A DNA stretch of 49,792 bases from a virus: the IMG/VR virus record IMGVR_UViG_3300037228_000070, positions 1 to 49,792 of that record; one strand, written 5' to 3'. The translations under genes and the position numbers were made by a program. Under the pieces are notes generated by a model that was given only the letters and a program-made list of their open reading frames with translations, was not told the origin of the DNA and did not search any database. This document shows positions 1 through 7,669 of the stretch, piece after piece. Position 1 is the first letter of the stretch; each line of letters begins with the position of its first letter.

Positions 1-39
1 GGGCGGTTTGCGCCTGGAAAGAAACGGAAGGCGGCATGA
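1..39 (+). CDS. C-terminal end of a small basic protein (continues from 49685 if circular)
   Basis: The frame is open from base 1 and stops with TGA at 37-39. It encodes a Lys/Arg-rich tail (APGKKRKAA). The first nine bases match the last nine of the window, and the frame open at 49685-49792 continues exactly in this frame. The whole protein would be about 45 residues. The stop overlaps the next ATG as ATGA, the standard arrangement of this operon. Function unknown. Confidence 0.6.
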   Translation, partial: GRFAPGKKRKAA

Positions 40-167
40 ATCCCTGGATCGTCGCGGCGGCGTACGTCTGCGGCTTCGTCACTCCGGTCGTCATCGTCGG
101 TGGTTCCGTCATCTGGTTTTTGTGGTGGAGCGGGTGGCGTCCGTGGATGGAGGACGGTGGTGTTTGA
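36..167 (+). CDS. Small single-pass membrane protein
   Basis: 43 residues. ATG overlaps the preceding stop (ATGA). A hydrophobic segment spans about residues 4-33 (Ala/Val/Ile/Phe-rich, then FLWWSGW), followed by a short acidic tail. It probably inserts in the inner membrane. It belongs to the early rightward operon. It could be a lysis-timing or superinfection-exclusion protein, but nothing in the sequence decides this. Confidence 0.55.
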   Translation: MNPWIVAAAYVCGFVTPVVIVGGSVIWFLWWSGWRPWMEDGGV

Positions 168-261
168 TTCGGTTGCGCTGACTGACTCCTCATTGCATTC
201 GTCGCCGAGCACAGAGGCTGCCTTCGCTGAACCCTCGGCACTGACGTTGGGCGCGGCATGA
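160..261 (+). CDS. 33-residue hypothetical protein, GTG start
   Basis: GTG at 160-162 is preceded by GGAGGA at 149-154 with 5-base spacing. The stop TGA at 259-261 overlaps the HNH start at 258 (ATGA). The product is Ser/Ala/Leu-rich with no recognisable motif. The good ribosome site and the coupled stop argue that this is a translated linker gene rather than spacer. Function unknown. Confidence 0.4.
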   Translation: MFDSVALTDSSLHSSPSTEAAFAEPSALTLGAA

Positions 262-785
262 TCGTCACGTTCGAGTCGTTAAACTGCCCGCTCGTCCCGA
301 AGCCGCACGGCATACCAGGCAAGTGCGACAAGTGCGCGGCGTCATTACCCCCACGCCGTCGGCGCTGGTGTTCAGACGAGTGCGCACGCGGGTTCTACCA
401 CGAGGCGGCGCGCAATCACGATTGGCCAGTAGCGCGCGAAGCGGCGCTGCATCGAGACGGTCATCGCTGCGTTCGGTGTGGCGCAAATAGCCAGCCACCG
501 CGCGAGGAGATTGATGCGCTGCGAACCGCCGCTCGTGGCGGCCACGCAAGTTACGACGCGCTCTATCGGCGTTATCAGCTTGAAGTCAACCACAAGGTCG
601 CGTGTATGGGACAACACGCGGAGCGATCGTGCGCGCACCACCTCGACAACCTTGAGACGCTGTGCGCGACCTGTCATAAGCGGACGACGGCAGAGCAGGC
701 TCGTGAGCGTGCGGACCAACGTCGCGGGCGCATCCCGTTGATGACCAGCGGCGGGTCCCTGTCGCACTGCATGGTGACGGCGTGA
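258..785 (+). CDS. HNH endonuclease with N-terminal zinc knuckle
   Basis: 175 residues. An N-terminal Cys-rich knuckle (C23, C26, C38, C42, with RRRRWCSD) precedes the HNH fold: CVRC (71-74), EVNH (H112), LDNLETLC and CATCH (C136, C139). The fold cuts DNA with a metal held at the His residues. It is a paralogue of the genes at 26589 and 35175, which share the same knuckle-plus-HNH plan. It lies alone among small early genes, typical of a freestanding homing-type nuclease, although packaging HNH enzymes look similar. Its last 13 codons lie in repeat A (747-790), which recurs at 49148. Confidence 0.85.
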   Translation: MIVTFESLNCPLVPKPHGIPGKCDKCAASLPPRRRRWCSDECARGFYHEAARNHDWPVAREAALHRDGHRCVRCGANSQPPREEIDALRTAARGGHASYDALYRRYQLEVNHKVACMGQHAERSCAHHLDNLETLCATCHKRTTAEQARERADQRRGRIPLMTSGGSLSHCMVTA

Positions 786-790
786 GCGCG
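747..790 (+). repeat. Repeat A, copy 1
   Basis: 44 bases, matching 49148-49191 at 43 positions. It covers the end of the HNH gene and the GTGA junction with the next gene. In the second copy it covers a 13-codon remnant and the same GTGA junction. Confidence 0.9.
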
Positions 791-1087
791 CATCCTGGTT
801 CCGAGCGCGGACATGGGCAACCTGGCCTCGGCGTGTGCCCGGCGTGCAATCGCTGGGGGCCGATAACAGACGGCCATTATCTGTGCCTTCGCTGCGAAGG
901 TTACCCTGCGCGACTGACGCTTCGTCTTCGCAACGAGCAATACGACCTCATCGAGCGCGCCGCGGCCTATGAAGGGACGGACATCGCGCAGTTTTGCATG
1001 GCGGCGTGCATAGATGCAGCGCGCAAAGCGATCGCAGCACATAGCCCCGACGCCCCGGCCACCCCGGAAACGGAGAGCGAGCGATGA
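782..1087 (+). CDS. Zinc-ribbon plus ribbon-helix-helix-like protein
   Basis: 101 residues, GTG start overlapping the preceding stop (GTGA). Four cysteines (C19, C22, C35, C38) form a zinc ribbon. Residues about 44-84 (RLTLRLRNEQYDLIERAA, then a second helix) resemble the DUF1778/TacA-type ribbon-helix-helix family, which binds operator DNA as a dimer. I infer a small early DNA-binding regulator. No toxin partner is visible beside it. The last codons lie in repeat B. Confidence 0.6.
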   Translation: MSAHPGSERGHGQPGLGVCPACNRWGPITDGHYLCLRCEGYPARLTLRLRNEQYDLIERAAAYEGTDIAQFCMAACIDAARKAIAAHSPDAPATPETESER

Positions 1088-1088
1088 C
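1055..1088 (+). repeat. Repeat B, copy 1
   Basis: 34 bases, matching 49656-49689 at 33 positions. It encodes the ATPETESE tail of the upstream protein and the ATG of the next gene. The order A then B is the same in both copies, but the genes between them differ. Confidence 0.9.
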
Positions 1089-1194
1089 GGCGAATCCCGA
1101 GCGCCCGGTGTTCGTCTTCGACGAGCGCGGCTTTCTGCGCGCGACGCCCGAACAGATTGCAGATCACTTGAACCCCGCACCGGAGGAATCATGA
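1084..1194 (+). CDS. 36-residue hypothetical protein
   Basis: ATG overlaps the preceding stop, and the stop at 1192-1194 overlaps the next ATG, so it is coupled on both sides. The sequence is acidic (FVFDERGFLRAT, ending in APEES) with no known domain. GGAGG at 1182-1186 inside its 3' end serves as ribosome site for the next gene. It sits just after repeat B, as the gene at 49685 does after copy 2, but the two are unrelated in sequence. Confidence 0.55.
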   Translation: MTANPERPVFVFDERGFLRATPEQIADHLNPAPEES

Positions 1195-1619
1195 CCCGCA
1201 CCCTAGCGTTCATCGCCGCGCTCTTGCTCGCTTCGTCGCCCGCCGTGGCGCAGTCCCCGGCCCCGTCGCTCCCGTCCGGTCCGGCGCTCGCCCCCGCGAT
1301 CACGTACACGCCGCCGCCCAGCCCGACGCCCGAGCCCTACACGCCGCTGTCGTGCGCCGTCCTGGTGAAGCGCGCGAACGCGAGCAAGGACCTCATTTCG
1401 GCGCACGCCGTCGCGAAGCTAACCGAAGCGGCGCTGCGGGAGCACGACTTCGACTCGCTGTATGCCGCGCAGATTCGAGCGCGCCAGGCGGCGGTCAAAG
1501 AGAAGGGCAGCCCGCTCGCCGCGACAGCAAGCGCGAAGGCCGTCCTGGCGATCAACACGGCGGCGCTGGCCGTCTACAAGGCGCAGGCCGACGTGCGCGG
1601 GTGCTTCGGGCTGCGCTGA
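1191..1619 (+). CDS. Secreted periplasmic-type protein of unknown function
   Basis: 142 residues. The N-terminus is a clear Sec signal peptide (MTRT, hydrophobic core, AVAQ, cleavage near residue 21). A Pro-rich stretch (about 22-52) follows, then an Ala-rich helical domain with two Cys (SCAV and GCFG). An upstream in-frame extension exists, but the ATG at 1191 has GGAGG seven or so bases ahead and starts the signal peptide. It could be a lysis accessory or a superinfection factor. I do not recognise the family. Confidence 0.65.
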   Translation: MTRTLAFIAALLLASSPAVAQSPAPSLPSGPALAPAITYTPPPSPTPEPYTPLSCAVLVKRANASKDLISAHAVAKLTEAALREHDFDSLYAAQIRARQAAVKEKGSPLAATASAKAVLAINTAALAVYKAQADVRGCFGLR

Positions 1620-1726
1620 TGAGCGAGTTCGCGCTGTCCTGGACGATCATCGGATGCGTAGGCGCAGCGGTCGCCATAGCGCTTGGCATTGTGGCGCGGA
1701 TTTCAGCTAGGAACCCAAACAGTTAA
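1619..1726 (+). CDS. Small membrane protein at the end of the early operon
   Basis: 35 residues. ATG at 1619 overlaps the preceding TGA. One hydrophobic segment (about residues 8-28, WTIIGCVGAAVAIALGIV) precedes a polar tail. Its last 20 bases overlap the 3' end of the convergent tailspike gene. A signal-peptide protein followed by a tiny membrane protein could suggest a lysis pair, but this is speculation. Confidence 0.5.
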   Translation: MSEFALSWTIIGCVGAAVAIALGIVARISARNPNS

Positions 1727-4700
1727 ATAGCAGCGTTGCCGTCCCAGTCGCGAGCGACAAGCCGACAATGGTGCCGGTCACGCTCGTTCCCGACGCGTTG
1801 ACCACCGTGATGCCGGTTGCCGTGCCGGTCGTGGTCGCGGGCCCGACGTAGCTCATGCCGCACGCGTAGGTCGTCGAGGACGTGTAGGCGACGGTCGCCG
1901 AGCAGGTGATGACGCCGACGGAGGTGTCCGTGCACGATGCGAAGGTCGGCTTCTTGCCGCCGATGGTCGTGGTCCCGGTGAACGCCGTCGTGCACGGATC
2001 GGTCAGCGTCGAGGCGGTCGTCACGCCGTAGTCGATGGTGCACGACCCCGACGAGCCGCCGATGTTCACGGCGCCAGTGGTCGTCGAGCGCGAGGCGCCC
2101 AAGTCGCCGGCGGTGAGGGTCGCGCCCGTGCCAGATCCAGCAGCGATGGAGCTCGTCCCCTTGACCGTGCTGGAGAACGCCGTTGCACAGGGATCGGTCA
2201 GTACCGACGAGGTGGTGACGCTCCAGTCCAGCGTGCAGGCACCGCCCGTGAATGCCAGCTTGTTATAGAGCAGGTTGGCGTAATTGGTCGTTCCGCCGTC
2301 GTAGACGCGCAGGCCGCCGGTCGAAGTGTTGCCGTAGTTGAGATTGACTTCGAAGCCGCCCGCGCTGGCGCCGTTGATGACGATTGAACCCGATGTGGTC
2401 GCGATGTACCCGCTCGTCGCGCCGATCTGCACGGCACCGAAGGTCGGAGCCGCGACGACGGCAACGCTTGGAGTCGTTCCCGAACCGACCGAGATATTTG
2501 CCCCTGCCGTGAGGCTAGTGACGCAGTCGCCTGCTGCGGAACTAATCGCCGTCGCAGACGACGCGCGCAAGCAATCGCCCGAGGTAAACGACGCCGAAGC
2601 GAACTGTCCGGCCGGAATGAGGGTGATGTTCGTCCCCGCCATCGTTGGAGCACCCGCCGAGAAGTTGCCCGATGCGTCACGCGCCACGATGGTCGAGGCG
2701 GTGTTCAGGTTCGTCGCATCGCTCACGATCGTGCCGGCAAGGGTGCCGTTGTACGAAGAGAGCGTTCCGGCGGATAGATGCGCGCCGAACGTGAGCGCCG
2801 GCAGTGTCCCGCCCAGTGCGGTACCGCTGATGGTGTCCGCAGCCAAGCTCGCAAGTGGAATCGACCCTGCGGTGATCCCCGACCCCGATCCGTTGAGCGT
2901 AGAGCCGTAGAGGCCACCGGAGACACCGAGGTCGCCGGCGTTGTCGATCGCGAGAACCTTCGTGCCGGTGTTCCCGATGCCGAGCACGTTGTTCGTGATC
3001 CCCGCGACCGTGCCGTCACCAGCCGAACCGACCGAGGTGTACCCAGTAGTCGCGACGGCTGCGTTTCCGAAGCGTAGCGTCCCGACCGAAGCGGTGCCCA
3101 GCGTCCCATAGCACAGCCAGCAGGAGACGACGTTCGTGCCGGTCTGGTCGACCGTGCCGGTCGTAACCGTGGTAAAGCTCGGCGTTGCCGTGTAGGCGGC
3201 GAGTTGCGTCCACCCCGAGCCGCTTGAGACAGCCAGCGCACCAAGATCGGTCCGATAGTAGATGCCGCCCGCTCCGGCGTTCGCCGTACCCGGATAGCTC
3301 GTGCCGTTGCCGACCTGAAAGGCGCCGCTCGCCGAGTTCGCGTGGATGGTTGCGACGACTGCGTTGCTGCCGTTTCGGAAGCGGGTGTCGCCGTAGACGT
3401 CAAGGGTGTTGTCGCCCGGCTGGATGTTGAGTCCGGCCGCCGATATGATCGTCCCCGTGCTCAGTTCGGCGAGCGTCGAGATGCCTGAGGCGTTGACGCC
3501 GTAGGGGAACTGGCACGGCAGGCTGACCGTCGGGCCGCAGACGTATGCCGTGACGGCCCCGGGCCCGTCGACATAGGGAATGACCGGGAGCGGTATGTTG
3601 CCCGGGATAACGAGCGGCCTGTTCGCGGTAGAGTCTCCAGTGTGGATCACCGCAAACATTGTCAGGTTGTCGGCAACGCTCAAGCCCTCAAATAGAATGT
3701 ACGACGCCTCGTGCCGCATCGTAACCGCATAGTTGTACTTACCGCTAGGCGATTCGGTGAAGCCGGAGTGGATTTTTACCGTCCCAACTCCGCCCCCGAA
3801 GGCGAACTGATCTCCCTGGAAGACGTACGGCGCTCCGTCTGGTTCGGAGGTCGAGCCCGAGTCCGCGACAATCGTCTCGGGGCCGATATTGATGTCGTTC
3901 GCGGCGGTATAGAACGTGTGAGCGTGTCTGATGTGCGAGAACGAATTGTAGGCCGCATAGCTTCCGTAGCCTTGAAAGAACGCCCCGGCTTGCGTGTTGA
4001 AGAACCCGGCCCAATGCGCGGTAGTGTTCATCGCGGTCGTCGTTGGGGTGTACGTCGTGGTGACGTGCTGGGCGTCCGTGAACCCCGAGATCGTTGAAAT
4101 AAAGGGAGCGATATAATTCGCGGTCGCCCCCGACACAGCGGTCGAAGCATTCACGCTCAGGCAGACGTCGTTGTTATCGGCCCAGCAGGTGATCGTGCCG
4201 GTGAGGTTCGCGCCGCCCGGCCCTGCGCCGATGACCGTGATGTTCGCGCCAATGAACGTGTACGAGATCGCCGGATCGCCCGAGCCGCCCTGGTTAATCT
4301 GGAGTTTGTTCCAGCCGTAGGTGGCGGTTGCGCCCGTGACGGCGGTGGTCGCGTTGAAGCTGACTTGCACGTCGTTGGCGTCCGAGTACGACATAATGAT
4401 GCCGCAGACTTGCGCCCCTGCAACGCCGACGCCGTTGACGCACACGTTCGATCCGACGTCGGATGCGACGAACGGCGGGTCCCCCGTTCCGCCACTGTTG
4501 ATCGTGAGCGTATTGGGCTGAATCGAGTGCGATGAGCAGCCCGAAGCATACGAGCACATCGTCGCGAAGGCGGCGGTTCGCAGCGCCATCGTGGCGTACG
4601 TCGCGGTGTCAGCCGCTCCGGCGTTCTGGACCGCAACGCTCCAGTTCAGGCCAGGCCGCGCCTCGGTGGCATCAAAGGGCGGGTCCCCAGCGCCGATCGC

Positions 4701-5702
4701 GACGATGTTCGAGCCAGCCGTGACGGAAGCATCTGACACGGTGTAGCCGTTGCCGCCCCAAATGATCCCATCGTCGTACGACGCCCCGCTTCCGACGCCG
4801 CCACCCCAGAACGTATTGTTGTGCACGCTCAGGTTCGTGTTCGTGGTGCAAAGGAACTTACCGGCGGACGAGCCTCCATTGTAAAGCGTGAGATGGTCGA
4901 GTTCAAACTCGCCGTTTCCTCGGTTGTCAATCCGACATCCGGCATAGCGCATATCGAGCACGGAGCCCGCCATGTTGCCCAGCGTCAGCGCGGTGATCCC
5001 CGAGATGCTCTTGCCGGAGCCGGTGATACGCACGGGGTTTTGGATCGGCGTATCGTCGTCCGTGGTTGTCGAGTTCGCGTAGACCGGCTGCAGGACGCCC
5101 AGGATGAGGCACGGCGTCCCGGCGGGTACGACGACCGTTCCGCCGCCGACCGCCCCGCCCGAAATCTGCGCTGCCGCTATCGCAGCATTAAACGCCGCCG
5201 TGTCGTCGGTGGCGTCATCGCACGCCGCGCCGTAGTCGAGCGGCGAGAACGACAAGATACCGGAAGCCCTCGAAACGCGCGCTCCTTGCACGGAAAGCGA
5301 GCCCGCCACCAGCGAGCCAAGGGTGCTGCTGCCGGAGAGATTGACAAACCCGGTCTGTGCCGATCCGGGCGACAGCAAGGCGAACGATCCAGAGAACAAG
5401 GAGGAGCAGACCGCCGAAGCGATCGACACGTTCGAGTTCGCATAGACGCACTGGCCGTTCACCAGCGTACCCGGTGCGAACTGGTTGAGCGGCAGGTTCG
5501 TGAGCGTGACGCCCGAGGTCGTCAAGAGCTGCTGGACCGTGACCTTGGAGGTCACCCCGTTCACGACGGCCGGGACGAAGCTCCCGGGCAGCGGTGTGGC
5601 CGCCGGCAACCCGGAGATCGGCACGCCCTGCGCGAGCGCCGGAGCGAACGACGCCGCGAAAGCGACCGACAGAGCAGCCAGGAAGCCGGGAATCACACGC
5701 AT
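1707..5702 (-). CDS. Tailspike/fibre-like protein with signal peptide and pectate-lyase-type beta helix
   Basis: 1331 residues. A Sec-like signal peptide occupies residues 1-25 (ending APALA). Residues 29-60 carry the ISGLPAATPLPGS...KVT motif common near the N-terminus of phage fibre proteins. Residues 154-200 (DYGAACDDATDDTAAF...GGGTVVVPAG) match the pectate-lyase-3 beta-helix entry used by polysaccharide-degrading tailspikes. The rest is Gly/Ser/Thr-rich repeat-like sequence to the C-terminus. GGAAGGA lies about 10 bases before the ATG. The gene is inverted relative to the late operon and convergent with the early one. Receptor binding or capsule degradation is inferred. The signal peptide is odd for a virion protein, so a secreted protein remains possible. 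Confidence 0.7.
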   Translation of the reverse strand: MRVIPGFLAALSVAFAASFAPALAQGVPISGLPAATPLPGSFVPAVVNGVTSKVTVQQLLTTSGVTLTNLPLNQFAPGTLVNGQCVYANSNVSIASAVCSSLFSGSFALLSPGSAQTGFVNLSGSSTLGSLVAGSLSVQGARVSRASGILSFSPLDYGAACDDATDDTAAFNAAIAAAQISGGAVGGGTVVVPAGTPCLILGVLQPVYANSTTTDDDTPIQNPVRITGSGKSISGITALTLGNMAGSVLDMRYAGCRIDNRGNGEFELDHLTLYNGGSSAGKFLCTTNTNLSVHNNTFWGGGVGSGASYDDGIIWGGNGYTVSDASVTAGSNIVAIGAGDPPFDATEARPGLNWSVAVQNAGAADTATYATMALRTAAFATMCSYASGCSSHSIQPNTLTINSGGTGDPPFVASDVGSNVCVNGVGVAGAQVCGIIMSYSDANDVQVSFNATTAVTGATATYGWNKLQINQGGSGDPAISYTFIGANITVIGAGPGGANLTGTITCWADNNDVCLSVNASTAVSGATANYIAPFISTISGFTDAQHVTTTYTPTTTAMNTTAHWAGFFNTQAGAFFQGYGSYAAYNSFSHIRHAHTFYTAANDINIGPETIVADSGSTSEPDGAPYVFQGDQFAFGGGVGTVKIHSGFTESPSGKYNYAVTMRHEASYILFEGLSVADNLTMFAVIHTGDSTANRPLVIPGNIPLPVIPYVDGPGAVTAYVCGPTVSLPCQFPYGVNASGISTLAELSTGTIISAAGLNIQPGDNTLDVYGDTRFRNGSNAVVATIHANSASGAFQVGNGTSYPGTANAGAGGIYYRTDLGALAVSSGSGWTQLAAYTATPSFTTVTTGTVDQTGTNVVSCWLCYGTLGTASVGTLRFGNAAVATTGYTSVGSAGDGTVAGITNNVLGIGNTGTKVLAIDNAGDLGVSGGLYGSTLNGSGSGITAGSIPLASLAADTISGTALGGTLPALTFGAHLSAGTLSSYNGTLAGTIVSDATNLNTASTIVARDASGNFSAGAPTMAGTNITLIPAGQFASASFTSGDCLRASSATAISSAAGDCVTSLTAGANISVGSGTTPSVAVVAAPTFGAVQIGATSGYIATTSGSIVINGASAGGFEVNLNYGNTSTGGLRVYDGGTTNYANLLYNKLAFTGGACTLDWSVTTSSVLTDPCATAFSSTVKGTSSIAAGSGTGATLTAGDLGASRSTTTGAVNIGGSSGSCTIDYGVTTASTLTDPCTTAFTGTTTIGGKKPTFASCTDTSVGVITCSATVAYTSSTTYACGMSYVGPATTTGTATGITVVNASGTSVTGTIVGLSLATGTATLLFNCLGS

Positions 5703-5783
5703 CGAAGGGTCCTTCCGGGGGCAAGAGAGCGCGCCGCCGTTTTCCGCACGGAAGGAGGAGGGGCCTGGTCGAAGCGGTCTGCG

Positions 5784-5996
5784 ATGGCCGACCTCACGCC
5801 GTCCCGCGCTCTGGCCGACGCCGAGCAGATCGTGGCCGACGCGTTCGCAGCCGAGGCGAACAAGACGACTCTGCGCCAGCCGCCGCTGACGTGCTGGTGG
5901 TGCCGATGCGAACGGTCAGGCGTCATCTGCCGCTGCCTCGCCGCCCGCGTGACCGGGAACCGCTGCGCCGGGTGCCAGCAGTACCCGAGGCGCTGA
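5784..5996 (+). CDS. Cys-rich mini-protein, first gene of the late operon
   Basis: 70 residues, ATG 5784. The N-terminal half is helical and acidic. The C-terminal half carries seven cysteines (C37, C40, C42, C49, C51, C61, C64), suggesting one or two zinc sites. The strong AAGGAGGAGG at 5752-5761 is 22 bases upstream, too far for normal spacing, and no in-frame start lies closer. Function unknown. Its position before the methyltransferase resembles other small zinc proteins scattered through this genome. Confidence 0.45.
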   Translation: MADLTPSRALADAEQIVADAFAAEANKTTLRQPPLTCWWCRCERSGVICRCLAARVTGNRCAGCQQYPRR

Positions 5997-6006
5997 CCCT
6001 GGTAGA

Positions 6007-7245
6007 ATGGAGCGAATGGCGATCAACGCGTCCCCCGAGATACGGCGAGTCCAGGTTGCCTCCCTGAAACCCGCGCCCTACAACCCCCGCCGGATCGACG
6101 CCGCGGCAATGGCGGGGCTCGAGAAGTCGCTCGAGCGGTTCGGGGTGGTCGAGCCGATCATCTTCAACCAGCGCTCGGGATTCGTCGTCGGAGGACACCA
6201 GCGCCTTAAGGTGCTGCGCCGCAAGAAGATTCGCCAAGCGGACGTCGTGGTCGTGGATCTGGACGAGACCGACGAGAAGGCGCTCAACCTCGCGCTCAAC
6301 AACCCCGCGATCGCCGGCGCGTTCTCGGACAAGCTGGGCGACCTGCTGTCCGAGGTCGAGCGGCAGAACGCCGCCCTGTTCGTGGACCTGCGACTCGACC
6401 AGCTGCTCGCCGAGGCGGATGCGAAGCGCCGGACGTTTCTCGGCCGCCCTGATCTCGACGATGCGCCGCCGCTGCCGAAGGAGCCGGTCACCCAGCTCGG
6501 CGACGTGTGGACGCTTGGGCGTCACCGGCTGGTTTGCGGGGACTCGACCGACCTGACCGCGGTCAAGGTTCTACTGGGCGAAGAGAAGGTCGACACGCTC
6601 GTCACCGATCCGCCGTACGGCGTGGATTACGACTCGAAGAACGAGTTTCTCAACGCCAGCGGCAAAGGCAATCACGTTCAGCGGCCGATCCAAAACGACA
6701 ACTTCGAGATGGGGGACTACCGGGCGTGGTTCGCGCGCTGGCTTCGCGTCATCCCCTGGGCCGACTACGCGACCTTCTACGTGTTCATGAGCAACGCGCA
6801 GGTTCACAACGTTCGAAACGCTTGCGACGACCTCGGGCTGAAGTTCGGGGCGATTCTCGCCTGGGTGAAGAATCAGCAGATTCTCGGCCGGGCCGACTAC
6901 TCAAATAAGCACGAGTTGATCCTGTACGGCTGGCCCCAGCGGCACCGCTTCTACGCCAAGGATCACCCGTCTACGGTTCTCGCCTTCGACAAGCCGCGCT
7001 CGTCCGAACTTCACCCCACCATGAAGCCGATCGCCCTCCTCGACCAACTGCTGACCGACGGCAGCCCCGACGGCGCCCTGGTCCTCGACCTCTTCGGCGG
7101 CTCCGGCTCGACCCTCATCGCCTGCGAGGCCAGCGCACGCCGCGCTCGGCTGGTCGAGATCGACCCCGCCTACTGCGATGTCATCGTCGAGCGCTGGCAG
7201 GCCCTCACCGGCGGGAAAGCCGTTCGCAATGGCGACCCCGCGTAA
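6007..7245 (+). CDS. ParB/sulfiredoxin-domain DNA methyltransferase
   Basis: 412 residues. Residues about 10-110 form a ParB-like N-terminal domain (KPAPYNPR, GGHQRLKV). The rest is an amino-group (N6-adenine or N4-cytosine) methyltransferase, with DPPY at 201-204 and the AdoMet loop FGGSG at 363-367, the order expected of the beta class. It would methylate phage DNA, probably against restriction. Phages often place such ParB-methylase fusions next to terminase, as here. An alternative ATG exists at 6016. Its 3' end overlaps the small terminase by 17 bases. Confidence 0.88.
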   Translation: MERMAINASPEIRRVQVASLKPAPYNPRRIDAAAMAGLEKSLERFGVVEPIIFNQRSGFVVGGHQRLKVLRRKKIRQADVVVVDLDETDEKALNLALNNPAIAGAFSDKLGDLLSEVERQNAALFVDLRLDQLLAEADAKRRTFLGRPDLDDAPPLPKEPVTQLGDVWTLGRHRLVCGDSTDLTAVKVLLGEEKVDTLVTDPPYGVDYDSKNEFLNASGKGNHVQRPIQNDNFEMGDYRAWFARWLRVIPWADYATFYVFMSNAQVHNVRNACDDLGLKFGAILAWVKNQQILGRADYSNKHELILYGWPQRHRFYAKDHPSTVLAFDKPRSSELHPTMKPIALLDQLLTDGSPDGALVLDLFGGSGSTLIACEASARRARLVEIDPAYCDVIVERWQALTGGKAVRNGDPA

Positions 7246-7669
7246 GAAGCCCGAGGACAGGCTCCCGAACCGCGTCCCGGATACCGAGCCCAACGAGAAG
7301 ATCGCCCAGGCGGTCTGCGACAACCTCGAGATCGGGATGCCCGTGACGCTCGCCGCCGAAGCCGAGGGGATTCACCGCCAGACCGTCTACCGCTGGATCG
7401 AGCAGTTCCCGGTATTCGCGTTACGGGTCACGCGCGCGAAGGCGGCGGGAGCTAAGAATCTGGCCGTGAGGGCGCTCGCCGGGGCCAAGGGCTCATCGAT
7501 GGCCGCCTGGATGCTCGAGCGGCGCTACCGCGAGGACTACGGGGCCGTGACGAAGGTGATCACCCAGGCCGAGGACGACTTCACCGGCCGGACGGTTCAG
7601 GAGCTCGAGGGCGAGCGCGAGCGGCTCCAGGCGAAGATCAAGGCGGCGGGCGATGACGGTCACCGATAG
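7229..7669 (+). CDS. terS: Terminase small subunit
   Basis: 146 residues, ATG 7229 inside the end of the methyltransferase gene. A helix-turn-helix (about residues 35-60, VTLAAEAEGIHRQTVYRWIEQ) would recognise the packaging site. The middle contains a W-L-E-R-R segment typical of terminase small subunits, and the C-terminus is a charged coiled coil. It overlaps the large subunit by 17 bases. Its role in packaging initiation is inferred from the HTH, size and position. Confidence 0.8.
   Translation: MATPRKKPEDRLPNRVPDTEPNEKIAQAVCDNLEIGMPVTLAAEAEGIHRQTVYRWIEQFPVFALRVTRAKAAGAKNLAVRALAGAKGSSMAAWMLERRYREDYGAVTKVITQAEDDFTGRTVQELEGERERLQAKIKAAGDDGHR

Noticed and set aside
674-1309. Long antisense frame opposite early genes
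   Set aside because: Arg/Ala-rich with no ribosome site, and opposite well-supported coupled genes. In GC-rich DNA such frames arise by codon bias.
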